Source: Novosphingobium sp. PP1Y (GTDB taxonomy: Bacteria; Pseudomonadota; Alphaproteobacteria; Sphingomonadales; Sphingomonadaceae). From it: a stretch of DNA of 64,000 nucleotides. Positions 1 through 8,012 of the stretch are shown here, piece by piece. Numbering within the stretch: the stretch's first letter is position 1; every line of letters starts with the position of its first letter. Location of the stretch: positions 465,001 through 529,000 of the forward strand of contig NC_015580.1 of the NCBI RefSeq assembly GCF_000253255.1, read 5' to 3'. Made by a program: the position numbers and the translations under genes. The notes beneath the pieces were generated by a model. That model saw only the letters and a list, made by a program, of their open reading frames with translations. It searched no databases and was not told the DNA's origin.

Positions 1-66
1 GGAATGGCGTCGCTACCCCCAGCGTTCCACATGGGGATGGTGGCGGGAGTTTCATCATTTCCACTT

Positions 67-103
67 GTTCGAACATCTTGGACGATTTTGTTCCAGTTAT
101 CCG
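67..103 (+). promoter_or_regulatory. Conserved upstream block with palindrome, pirin locus 1
   Basis: A 10-bp perfect palindrome TGTTCGAACA lies at 66-75. From 70 to 103 the sequence aligns without gaps to 51561-51594, upstream of the other pirin gene, with 26 of 34 bases identical; the shared core reads CGAACAT...CGATTTT...TTATCCG. It ends 65 bp before the pirin start. Conservation between two non-coding regions 51 kb apart suggests a common operator or promoter. A LysR-type regulator is inferred because one is encoded next to the second copy. Confidence 0.6.
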
Positions 104-168
104 TCTGGGTGGATGGCCATATATGGACCCTCGACCGGGCGGCCCCCGCTGCCCGCCGGAGACACACC

Positions 169-882
169 ATGATCGAACTGCGTCCTTTCGAAAGCCTTGG
201 CGGTGCCAATCACGGTTGGCTCTATGCCAAGCACCACTTCTCCTTCGCCGGCTACCACGATCCGGCGCGGGTGCACTGGGGCAACCTGCGCGTCTGGAAC
301 GACGACACGATTGCGCCGGGCACCGGCTTTCCGCCGCACCCGCACGCCGACATGGAGATCGTCACTTACGTTCGCGAAGGCGCGATCACCCATGAGGACA
401 GCCTGGGCAACAAGGGCCGGACCGAGGCCGGCGACGTCCAGGTGATGAGCGCGGGCACCGGCATCCGCCACTCGGAATACAACCTGGAGGAGGTGACGAC
501 CAAGATCTTCCAGATCTGGATCATCCCCACCCGCAGCGGCGATGCGCCGAGCTGGGGTGCGCGGCCCTTTCCCAAGGGTGAGCGTTCGGGCCGGTTCATC
601 ACCCTGGCCTCGGGCTATGACGGCGACGGCGATGCCCTGCCGATCCGCACCGATGCGCGGGTTGTGGCGGCCACGCTCAAGGCCGGCGAGACGGCAGAGT
701 ACCCGCTGGGCCGCGATCGCAAGGCCTATCTTGTTCCCGCGACCGGTCAGGTCCGTGTAGAAGGGGGCGAGAGCGACGGAGTCGAAGCGCGCGAGCGTGA
801 TGGCGTGGCCGTGAACGATGTCGAGGTCCTGCGCGTTACGGCGCTGGACGACAGCGAGATCGTCCTGGTCGACGCGGCCTGA
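169..882 (+). CDS. Pirin family protein (YhhW-type)
   Basis: A 237-residue bicupin of the pirin family, probably cytosolic. Pirins bind a metal and some act as quercetinases or redox-sensitive partners; the role here is unknown. The four metal ligands of the YhhW type are present as His57, His59, His101 and Glu103 (HPH, then GIRHSE). The ATG at 169 follows GGAGA at 157-161; the reading frame stays open upstream to position 4 but has no pirin similarity there. It is close in sequence to the pirin at 51685 and is first in a run of four co-directional redox genes. Confidence 0.93.
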   Translation: MIELRPFESLGGANHGWLYAKHHFSFAGYHDPARVHWGNLRVWNDDTIAPGTGFPPHPHADMEIVTYVREGAITHEDSLGNKGRTEAGDVQVMSAGTGIRHSEYNLEEVTTKIFQIWIIPTRSGDAPSWGARPFPKGERSGRFITLASGYDGDGDALPIRTDARVVAATLKAGETAEYPLGRDRKAYLVPATGQVRVEGGESDGVEARERDGVAVNDVEVLRVTALDDSEIVLVDAA

Positions 883-949
883 AACCGATGAGAGAGGCGG
901 GCGTGCATGGCGCGTCCGCCGATCCCTGCAGTTCCCGAGGAGAGTGCCC

Positions 950-1846
950 ATGTCCATCCGTTCCACCGACATCGAAGGTGTCGATTCCGTCATACTCCCG
1001 CCGGTCCGCGATCTTGGCGACGGCTTCAAGGTCCGCCGTGCATTGCCTTCTGCCCACCGTCGCATGGTCGGCCCGTTCATCTTCTTCGACCAGATGGGCC
1101 CGGCGGCCTTCGACAGCGGCGAGGGCCTCGACGTGCGGCCGCACCCGCATATCGGCCTCGCGACCGTGACCTACCTGCTGGAAGGCGAGATCCTGCACCG
1201 CGATTCGCTGGGATCGTTGCAGCCGATCCGGCCCGGCGAGGTCAACTGGATGACCGCGGGCAGCGGCATCGTCCACTCCGAACGCACTTCCGATGAAGTC
1301 CGCGCAAGCGGCGGCAAGCTGTTCGGCCTGCAGACCTGGGTCGCCCTCCCGCTCGACCGCGAGGAAGTCGATCCCGATTTCTCGCACTACAAGGCGGACC
1401 GGATCCCGGTGACCGAGGACGGCGGCACCCGGTTGACCCTCGTTGCCGGAAGTTCCGATGGGCTGGTCTCCCCGGTGAAGACGTTCTCGGACATGGTCTA
1501 TGCCGATATCGTCATGGCCGAAGGCGCGCGCTACCAGGTGAAGGCCGAGCATATCGAACGGGCGGTCTATGTCGTTTCCGGCGAGGTCGAGGTGATCGGG
1601 CAGACCGGTTCCTTTTCCACCGGCGAACTCGTGGTGTTCCAGCCCGGCGCGGAAGTCGTGCTCAGGGCCAGGGGTGCGGCGCGGCTGATGCTGCTGGGCG
1701 GCGAGCCGTTCCCCGAGGGCCGCAACATTTTCTGGAACTTCGTGTCCTCCTCGCGCGACCGGATCGAGCAGGCCAAGGAAGACTGGAAGGCGCAGCGCTT
1801 CGCCCCCGTCCCGGGCGATAGCGAATTCATCCCGCTGCCGGCCTGA
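950..1846 (+). CDS. Pirin family protein, longer type
   Basis: A 298-residue pirin, longer than its neighbour and resembling the classical human/bacterial pirin form with a C-terminal cupin. Ligands are His65, His67 (RPHPH), His109 and Glu111 (GIVHSE). The start is set by GAGGAGAG just upstream of the ATG at 950. It lies 67 bp after the first pirin and 29 bp before an OsmC gene, so the four genes probably form one transcript. Having two pirin types side by side suggests distinct substrates or partners. Function beyond family membership is unknown. Confidence 0.92.
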   Translation: MSIRSTDIEGVDSVILPPVRDLGDGFKVRRALPSAHRRMVGPFIFFDQMGPAAFDSGEGLDVRPHPHIGLATVTYLLEGEILHRDSLGSLQPIRPGEVNWMTAGSGIVHSERTSDEVRASGGKLFGLQTWVALPLDREEVDPDFSHYKADRIPVTEDGGTRLTLVAGSSDGLVSPVKTFSDMVYADIVMAEGARYQVKAEHIERAVYVVSGEVEVIGQTGSFSTGELVVFQPGAEVVLRARGAARLMLLGGEPFPEGRNIFWNFVSSSRDRIEQAKEDWKAQRFAPVPGDSEFIPLPA

Positions 1847-1875
1847 CCGCCGCACACCGCAAGGGAGCATTGCAC

Positions 1876-2262
1876 ATGGCACATGGAACTGCCCGCATCG
1901 GCCGCGATCGCTATCGTACCGAGATCGAAGTGAGCGGTCACGCCCTCGTGGCGGACGAAGGGTCCGGGCTTGGCGGCGCCAACACCGGACCGGCGCCCTA
2001 CGACTATATCCTGGCCGGGCTCGGTGCCTGCACTGCGATCACGCTGCGCATGTATGCAGACCGCAAGGATTGGCCGCTCGAATCCGCCGATGTCGACTTG
2101 CGGCTGGTGGGCGGCAAGGAGGGCGCGCATATCGAGCGGACCCTGACCCTCACCGGGGCGCTGAGCCAGGACCAGCGTGCCCGGCTGGCCGACATAGCCG
2201 AGCGCACGCCCGTGACGCTCACGCTCAAGAATGGCATCGGCATCGAGACCACGCTGGCCTGA
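1876..2262 (+). CDS. OsmC family protein lacking the second cysteine
   Basis: A 128-residue OsmC/Ohr-fold protein. OsmC enzymes reduce organic hydroperoxides with two cysteines. The first is present as Cys52 in GACTAITL, but the position of the second holds Thr111 (ERTPV, where the fused paralogue downstream has ERCPV). Two-cysteine peroxidase chemistry is therefore unlikely; it may bind a thiol or reactive acyl/sulfur compound through one cysteine. The ATG at 1876 is preceded by AAGGGAG at 1861-1867; an in-frame TTG at 1870 sits too close to that site. Confidence 0.88.
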   Translation: MAHGTARIGRDRYRTEIEVSGHALVADEGSGLGGANTGPAPYDYILAGLGACTAITLRMYADRKDWPLESADVDLRLVGGKEGAHIERTLTLTGALSQDQRARLADIAERTPVTLTLKNGIGIETTLA

Positions 2263-2287
2263 CCGGCGGCGCGCTGAGGAGCAGATC

Positions 2288-3547
2288 ATGGCTGCAAGGG
2301 CATTCGATTTCACCGGAGCCAATGGACATCGCCTGTCCGGCCGTCTCGACGTGCCGGACGGCCGGGCCCGGGGCTGGGCGATCTTCGCGCATTGTTTTAC
2401 CTGCGGCAAGGACAACCTGGCCGCGGTGCGCGTGGGCCGCGCGCTGGCGGCGCAGGGCATCGGCGTGCTGCGCTTCGACTTTGCCGGGCTCGGCGCCAGC
2501 GAGGGCGAATTCGCTGCCTCCAGGTTCAGCGCCGATGTCGCCGACCTGATCGCCGCCGCCGAAGTGATGACGGGCGAGGGCATGGCGCCTTCGCTGCTGA
2601 TCGGTCACAGCATGGGCGGCGCGGCGGCGATTGCCGCAGCGGGCCGGATCGCCTCGGTGCGCGCAGTGGCGACGATCGGGGCGCCATTCTCGCTGCAGGT
2701 GGCGATGCACCATTTCGGCGACGAGGCGCTTCTGGCGCTGGAGCGCGACGGGGAGGCCGATGTCCATCTGGCCGGACGTCCGTTCCGCGTCGGCAAGTCG
2801 ATGGTCGAGGAATTGCGCGCAACCGATCTCGGCGCGGCGCTCAAGGCCCTGCGCAAGCCGCTGCTGATCATGCATGCCCCCTTGGACGATACGGTGCCGC
2901 TGGCGCAGGCGACCAAGATCTTCACTGCGGCGCTGCATCCCAAGAGCTTCGTGACGCTGGACGATGCCGACCATCTGCTTACGCGCAAGGGGGATGCGGA
3001 CTATGTTGCGGGCGTCGTGCTGGCCTGGGCGGCGCGCTATCTCGACCTGCCGCAAGCGGTTCCCGCACCGCGCCCGAGCGAGGACGTGCTGGCCGAAGAA
3101 ACCGGGGTGGGCAAGTTCCAGCTGGCGATCTCGGCGGGCGGCGCGCGCTTCCTCGCCGACGAGCCGCGCAATGTCGGCGGGCTCGGCTCCGGCCCTTCGC
3201 CCTATGACCTGCTTTCTTCTGCGCTGGCGGCCTGCACGGCGATGACGCTGCGCCTCTATGCCGATCACAAGGGCCTGCCGGTCACGCGTATCCGCACGGC
3301 TGTCGGCCATCGCCGCGAGAACGGGCAGGCGCAGCCCGATGTCTTTACCCGCCGCATTGCGATCGAAGGCGAAATCGACTCCGAACAGCGCCAGCGGATG
3401 CTTGAGATGGCCGAACGGTGCCCGGTTCATCGTACGCTGGAAAAGGGGGCGCGCTTCGACACGGTGATCGGTGAGCCGCCCGCTGCGGCCGAACCGGAAT
3501 CGGCCCATGCGGCCGACATGCAGGTGGCGGTGGACGCCCGGGACTGA
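2288..3547 (+). CDS. Alpha/beta hydrolase fused to OsmC domain
   Basis: A 419-residue two-domain protein. Residues 1 to about 250 are an alpha/beta hydrolase with nucleophile Ser108 (GHSMGG), Asp200 or Asp201 (APLDD) and His229 (DADHLL). Residues about 265-400 are an OsmC domain that keeps both cysteines, Cys316 (AACTAMT) and Cys378 (ERCPV). The fusion is known in proteobacteria but its substrate is not; a thioester or acyl-peroxide is a fair guess. GAGGAG precedes the ATG. Start and stop lie close to the OsmC gene upstream, consistent with an operon. Confidence 0.9.
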   Translation: MAARAFDFTGANGHRLSGRLDVPDGRARGWAIFAHCFTCGKDNLAAVRVGRALAAQGIGVLRFDFAGLGASEGEFAASRFSADVADLIAAAEVMTGEGMAPSLLIGHSMGGAAAIAAAGRIASVRAVATIGAPFSLQVAMHHFGDEALLALERDGEADVHLAGRPFRVGKSMVEELRATDLGAALKALRKPLLIMHAPLDDTVPLAQATKIFTAALHPKSFVTLDDADHLLTRKGDADYVAGVVLAWAARYLDLPQAVPAPRPSEDVLAEETGVGKFQLAISAGGARFLADEPRNVGGLGSGPSPYDLLSSALAACTAMTLRLYADHKGLPVTRIRTAVGHRRENGQAQPDVFTRRIAIEGEIDSEQRQRMLEMAERCPVHRTLEKGARFDTVIGEPPAAAEPESAHAADMQVAVDARD

Positions 3548-3577
3548 GACCCGGGCGCTCCGTTCCATAGCCTCCGT

Positions 3578-4630
3578 TCAGTCGAGCAGTTCGTGGCGCA
3601 GCTTGGCGAAGTCCGCGTCGGTCAGTCCGACTTCCTGCTTCAGGTAGCCTTCGGTCCCGCCGTACTGCTGGTCGAGATAGGTGAAGAACTGCGCAAGGTG
3701 CGAGGCCCCGCTCGGCGTGTAGAGCGGCTGGACGACCTGCCGCTGCTTCTCGTCGCCCGACATGTACATCGCGACGATGGGATTGTTCGGATAGTCCTTA
3801 GGATCGACTTTGGGCATCTCGAACTGCGGGCGGCGCAGCGCGGTCGAGAGGTGGTAGTCCTTGAGGATCGTCTCGCGGTCGACGCCCAGCAGGTCGTAGA
3901 TCAGCGCAGTGGCGATCCCGGTGCGGTCCTGCCCGGCCGAGCAGTGGTAGATCACCGCACCCTCATCCGCCAGCAGGCGGCGGAACAGCGAGCGGAACTG
4001 GGGCACGAGCATCTTTTCCATGCCCTTGTAGGTGTTCTCGCCATCGCCGGCGCCATAGGCCGCCAGTAGCGGCTTGAGCGAATAGTCGTTGGCAAGGAAC
4101 AGGGCGCCGGTGCGATCGTCGACGAAGTCGGGCGCGACTTCGCGTTCTTCGATGGAGCGCAGGTCGACGACGCTGTCGATGTGAAGCTGGTCGATCAGGG
4201 CATAGTCGGCATCGGAAAGCAGCGGCATCGCCCCCGAACGGAACGCCTTGCCCCAGCGAACCTGATGGCCGTCTTTGGTTACATAGCCGCCGATGTCGCG
4301 GAAGTTGCTGCCCTGCTGCAGTGGCAGCACGCGCTCGGCAACGACGGTCGAGTGGCCGTTCTCACCAAGGAGGATGACGTAGCGACGCGCGTCGGCGGGG
4401 ATTGCCAGCTTCACCTTGCGCTCCTTGGCGGTGGCGGTGACGCGCCGGTCGCCATCGTCGATTGTCGTGTCGGCGCTGATCCAGATCGAAGCCGGGACCT
4501 CGTCGCCCCGATCAAGTTCGACGGTCTGCGCGTCGAGACGGGTGAGGGTCGCCATCTCCCGCGCGGACGCGGGAGAGGACGCCAGCACGGCGAGCGTGGC
4601 AATGAGGGCGGTGCAGGTGGTGTTACGCAT
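3578..4630 (-). CDS. Exported tyrosine/dual-specificity protein phosphatase
   Basis: A 350-residue protein with a cleavable signal peptide ending near AxA at residues 21-23. It carries the NFRDIGGY signature near residue 110 and a P-loop HCSAGQDRTG with catalytic Cys230 and Arg236 (CX5R), typical of the Y_phosphatase3/LipA-like group that removes phosphate from tyrosine or phosphoinositides. It should act in the periplasm. It begins 17 bp after the TonB receptor gene, so the two are probably co-transcribed, suggesting a role on a phosphorylated nutrient or on receptor-linked signalling. The start chosen is the ATG that opens the signal peptide. Confidence 0.9.
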   Translation of the reverse strand: MRNTTCTALIATLAVLASSPASAREMATLTRLDAQTVELDRGDEVPASIWISADTTIDDGDRRVTATAKERKVKLAIPADARRYVILLGENGHSTVVAERVLPLQQGSNFRDIGGYVTKDGHQVRWGKAFRSGAMPLLSDADYALIDQLHIDSVVDLRSIEEREVAPDFVDDRTGALFLANDYSLKPLLAAYGAGDGENTYKGMEKMLVPQFRSLFRRLLADEGAVIYHCSAGQDRTGIATALIYDLLGVDRETILKDYHLSTALRRPQFEMPKVDPKDYPNNPIVAMYMSGDEKQRQVVQPLYTPSGASHLAQFFTYLDQQYGGTEGYLKQEVGLTDADFAKLRHELLD

Positions 4631-4647
4631 GCGGATGTCTTTCTCGA

Positions 4648-7257
4648 TCAGAAGCCGAAGCGCACGCCGAAGAGGTAGCGCGAACCGATGCGCTCTACTT
4701 CGGTCGGCGTTGCCGGGGTGTTGGCGTAGGCGATGTACGTTTCGTTGGTGAGGTTGGCGAGGTCGGCGAAGAGCGTGAAGTTCTCGTTCACCGCATAGCG
4801 CAGCGAAACGTCGAGGTTCTCGTAGCCCTGGCGGTATTCGCCGCTGCCAAGTCCGCCCAGCGTATCCAGCCAGTGCGAACGCCACTGGTAGCTGACGCGG
4901 CCGGAGAAACCGTACTTTTCATAGAACAGCGAGGCATTGGCGATCGTCTTCGACATGCCCTGGAAGGGAATGCCCTCCTGCGTGGGGGTATCGAAGTCGC
5001 CGTCGAGCAGGGTCAGGTTGCCCTGGAAGCCGAAGCCGTCGAGCGGTGCGGGCAGGAAGTCGAACTGCTTCTGCGCGTTGAACTCGACGCCGTAGAGCTT
5101 GCCGTGCTTGCCGTTGAAGGTGCCGCTGAGCAGGTAGCCCGAACGGTCGACGCCGCCGAAGCTGTAGAAGTCGGAGCCGACCGGCTGCTGGCTGGAGTAC
5201 AGCACGTTGTCGACCCAGCGGGAGAAACCTGCAACCGATAGCAGGCCGTTGCCCGGCAGGTAGTATTCGACGCTGGCGTCGAGGCCCCAGGTGTACTCTG
5301 GCTTGAGCAGCGGGTTGCCGCCGGTGATTTCGCCAGGCGATGCCGTATCGTTGATCGAGGCGCCGACGCGGATCGCGCCGTAGGCCGGGCGCGATACGCC
5401 GCGTTGCCCGGCAAGGCGCAGAACCACGTCGTTACTGGCCTCGTACTTGAGGTTGAGGCTCGGGAAGAAGTCGGTCCGGCTCTTGTGGAAGGTGAGCGGC
5501 GTGTAGCCGCCGTCCGAAAGGACCGAGCCGGAATTGTCGAGCACGTAGTTCTCGACGCGCAGGCCGGCAATCGCGGTCAGCGCACCGGTTTCGAGCTTGG
5601 CCGAGACATAGCCCGCGAGCGTCTTCTCGCGCTGGGCGTAGCGGTCGCTGGCCGGAATGTCGGCCGCGGGATCGTAGAGCCCTGCGGTTTCCAGCCTGGC
5701 GAGCAGGCTTTCGATGTCACGGCGCATGGCGACATTGTCGACGTAATTCAACTGCAGGCCGAGCGGGAAGTCGGTGTCCCAGGCCTTGTCGGTGACGTAG
5801 CTGTTCACGTCGAACGGCTGGCCGACCATCGAGCCGAGCGCGCCGAGGAACGTAAGGTTGGAGAACGAGAAGTTGTTCCCGGCTATGTCGCGGTCGGCAT
5901 AGAGCCCGCCGCCCGAAAGGGTCAGGTCGCCCATCTCCTTCGAAAAGTCGACCTTGGCGGTGTAGCTGTCCGAGACCGTCTCCTGTCTGGCGCCGATCAT
6001 GTAGGTACCGGCGACCGAGAGGCTGGCCTGGTTGAACGCGCCGCCGTTCAGCGAGACGATCGGGAAGTTCGGATTGCTGGCATCGTAGGAGAACGAGAGG
6101 TTGTCGGCCCCGCTGGTCGAGGACTGGACGAGCGGCAGGTAGCTGCTGTTTTCGGTGCGGGTGTAGTTGAGTTTCACCGCGGCCGTGAAACCGTCGAAGT
6201 CGTCGTACTCGCCGCCGATCGTGCCGATGTAGTTGCGATTGCGGTATTCGCCGTAGTTGAAGCTGCCACGCATCGGTACGCCGGTCAGGTCGCCCGAAGA
6301 GAAGCCGCGGGTGCCGCCCGCTGCCTTGTCGAGCCGCAGTTCGTACTGGTTGCGCTGCTCGTCGTCGTTGAACTCGGAGAAGATCGCCTTGGCATAGATC
6401 CGCTGGCCCGCTTCGGGGCTGTATTCCACGGCGCCGAACAGGCCGTTGTTCCAGCGTTCGAGCTCGTACTGGCGGATGTCGAACTCGGTCGGGCCTTCGG
6501 CGTCGTAGGCTCCCACCTCGCGGTTGTCGGTGAGCTGCTTGCGGCGATAGTGCGAACCGCCCAGCACGAAGCCGAAGGTATCGTTGGACCATGAAAGCCG
6601 CAGCGAACCCTGGCGCTGTTCACCGCCGCCAAGGCCCATGAACCCATAGCCCAGATCGCCAGAGACGTGCAGGCCGCGCTGCTCCATCGGCGAATAGGTG
6701 CGCAGGTCGATCGTCGCGACGATGGCATCGGCCTGCATGTCAGAGGTCAGCGACTTGTTGACCACCATCTCCGAGAGCATCACCGCCGGGATCGCGTCGA
6801 AGCGGTATGCGCGGGTGTCGCCGCCTTCGTCGACGCCGACCATCGGGATGCCGTCGATGGAGACCGAGGTCCAGCGGTTTGGCGCGCCGCGCACCTGGAT
6901 GTAGCGCTCCTGTCCCTGGTCGCGCTGCACGGCGACGGCGGGCAGGCGCGCCAGCGCGGCCGCGGCGTTCTGGTCGGGGAAGCGGCCCACGGCGTCGGCT
7001 GCGGCGATGTCGCTGAGATTGTCGGCCTTGCGCTTGGCTTCGACCGAGGCCTGCTGCGAGGCGAGGATGGTGCCGGTGACGATGATGGTGTTGCCGATTT
7101 CGCCGCCCGGGATCATGTCGTCCTGCGGCGAAACGCCCGCTTCGGCGGCGGCAAGGTCGGAAGCTCCGGAATCCGCGGCCCGCGCCATTCCGGCGCCGGA
7201 TACTGCAATGGCCAGCGCGCTGGCGAGGCCCGCCGCGCGGTACGAAAGATGTTTCAT
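4648..7257 (-). CDS. TonB-dependent outer membrane receptor
   Basis: An 869-residue receptor. A signal peptide ends near MARAAD, followed by a plug domain (about residues 80-200, with NIAAADAVGRFPDQN-like features) and a 22-strand barrel ending in the outer-membrane signature phenylalanine (VRFGF). It imports a scarce ligand across the outer membrane using TonB energy. It resembles the large TonB receptor families of sphingomonads rather than a known siderophore receptor, and no heme or B12 gene is nearby. The downstream exported phosphatase gene suggests a phosphorylated or carbohydrate-like ligand, but this is inference. Confidence 0.92.
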   Translation of the reverse strand: MKHLSYRAAGLASALAIAVSGAGMARAADSGASDLAAAEAGVSPQDDMIPGGEIGNTIIVTGTILASQQASVEAKRKADNLSDIAAADAVGRFPDQNAAAALARLPAVAVQRDQGQERYIQVRGAPNRWTSVSIDGIPMVGVDEGGDTRAYRFDAIPAVMLSEMVVNKSLTSDMQADAIVATIDLRTYSPMEQRGLHVSGDLGYGFMGLGGGEQRQGSLRLSWSNDTFGFVLGGSHYRRKQLTDNREVGAYDAEGPTEFDIRQYELERWNNGLFGAVEYSPEAGQRIYAKAIFSEFNDDEQRNQYELRLDKAAGGTRGFSSGDLTGVPMRGSFNYGEYRNRNYIGTIGGEYDDFDGFTAAVKLNYTRTENSSYLPLVQSSTSGADNLSFSYDASNPNFPIVSLNGGAFNQASLSVAGTYMIGARQETVSDSYTAKVDFSKEMGDLTLSGGGLYADRDIAGNNFSFSNLTFLGALGSMVGQPFDVNSYVTDKAWDTDFPLGLQLNYVDNVAMRRDIESLLARLETAGLYDPAADIPASDRYAQREKTLAGYVSAKLETGALTAIAGLRVENYVLDNSGSVLSDGGYTPLTFHKSRTDFFPSLNLKYEASNDVVLRLAGQRGVSRPAYGAIRVGASINDTASPGEITGGNPLLKPEYTWGLDASVEYYLPGNGLLSVAGFSRWVDNVLYSSQQPVGSDFYSFGGVDRSGYLLSGTFNGKHGKLYGVEFNAQKQFDFLPAPLDGFGFQGNLTLLDGDFDTPTQEGIPFQGMSKTIANASLFYEKYGFSGRVSYQWRSHWLDTLGGLGSGEYRQGYENLDVSLRYAVNENFTLFADLANLTNETYIAYANTPATPTEVERIGSRYLFGVRFGF

Positions 7258-7576
7258 CTGCTGGTCTTTCCCTGAAGTGATCTGTCTTCGGGGCGGCGCC
7301 TAGGAGGGGTTTGTGACAGGGCGCGAAAAGTTCAGGGACAGTTCGGTTTCAGATTTATAATAGTATTATGACAATTGCCTGTCCGACAGATGTCGGGAAG
7401 CTAACGATTTCCTCTGTTTACCAGTGGCTTGCGCCGTACATTCTGGCGGAGAGCGCCGACGCCATCGGGCGCCATTCTCGTAAAAATGATGTGGACTGCA
7501 AAAATGTGATGGCATTTGCACGATCGCGCGGAACCGGTTGAAAGCCAGCCGCGCCCAGCGCAGTATCGCCGCCTCC
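7258..7576. other. Intergenic region between divergent genes
   Basis: These 319 bp separate the TonB receptor (minus) and yjbQ-like (plus) genes and should hold both promoters. The segment 7350-7375 is strikingly AT-rich for this genome and contains a dyad at 7357-7369. No open reading frame with a recognisable product is present, and no clear -35/-10 pair could be assigned. Confidence 0.5.
7357..7369. promoter_or_regulatory. AT-rich perfect dyad ATAATA-G-TATTAT
   Basis: A 6-bp perfect inverted repeat around a single central G, inside the only AT-rich patch of the divergent promoter region. Its position about 100 bp before the TonB receptor start would suit an operator. No regulator can be named. 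Confidence 0.35.
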
Positions 7577-7993
7577 ATGCAGCAGGTCACCACACTCCTT
7601 TCCATCGACACGCCCGGACGGGGCCTGACCGAAATCACGCGCGCAGTTGCCGAATGGCTTGCTGCACAAGGCGTGGATGAAGGGCTGCTGACCCTGCTGT
7701 GCCGTCATACCTCGGCGTCGCTACTGATCCAGGAGAACGCCGCGCGCGAAGTGCGCAGCGACCTGCTCGATTGGCTGGAGCGCCTTGCGCCTGAAGGCGA
7801 TCACTACGCGCATGACGATGAGGGGCCCGATGACATGCCCGCGCACCTGCGCGCGACGCTGACCGGCGTGAACCTGTCGATCCCGGTGATCGGCGGGAGG
7901 ATGGCGCTGGGCACCTGGCAGGGCATCTACCTTGCCGAGCACCGCCGCATGCCGCATCGCCGGCAGGTGGCGATCCACCTTCTGGGTCAATAG
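7577..7993 (+). CDS. YjbQ/UPF0047 family protein
   Basis: A 138-residue protein of the YjbQ family, small cytosolic homotrimers with some thiamine-phosphate synthase activity in vitro. It shows the family pattern: RGLTEITR-like N-terminus, CRHTSASLLIQENA near residue 50, DMPAHLRATLTG, and GTWQGIYLAEHR near the C-terminus. The ATG at 7577 matches the usual family start, though no strong ribosome site precedes it; a TTG at 7538 would add 13 residues. It ends 19 bp before the cytochrome gene. Confidence 0.88.
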   Translation: MQQVTTLLSIDTPGRGLTEITRAVAEWLAAQGVDEGLLTLLCRHTSASLLIQENAAREVRSDLLDWLERLAPEGDHYAHDDEGPDDMPAHLRATLTGVNLSIPVIGGRMALGTWQGIYLAEHRRMPHRRQVAIHLLGQ

Positions 7994-8012
7994 CCGAAAG
8001 GAGCCGGCAGGG

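Noticed and set aside
4..168. 55-residue N-terminal extension of the first pirin
   Set aside because: The paralogue at 51685 begins at the equivalent of 169, a ribosome site precedes that ATG, and the extension overlaps the conserved non-coding block.
2225..3568. 447-codon antisense frame over the hydrolase-OsmC gene
   Set aside because: No recognisable motif and Arg/His/Gln-rich composition typical of shadows in high-GC DNA.
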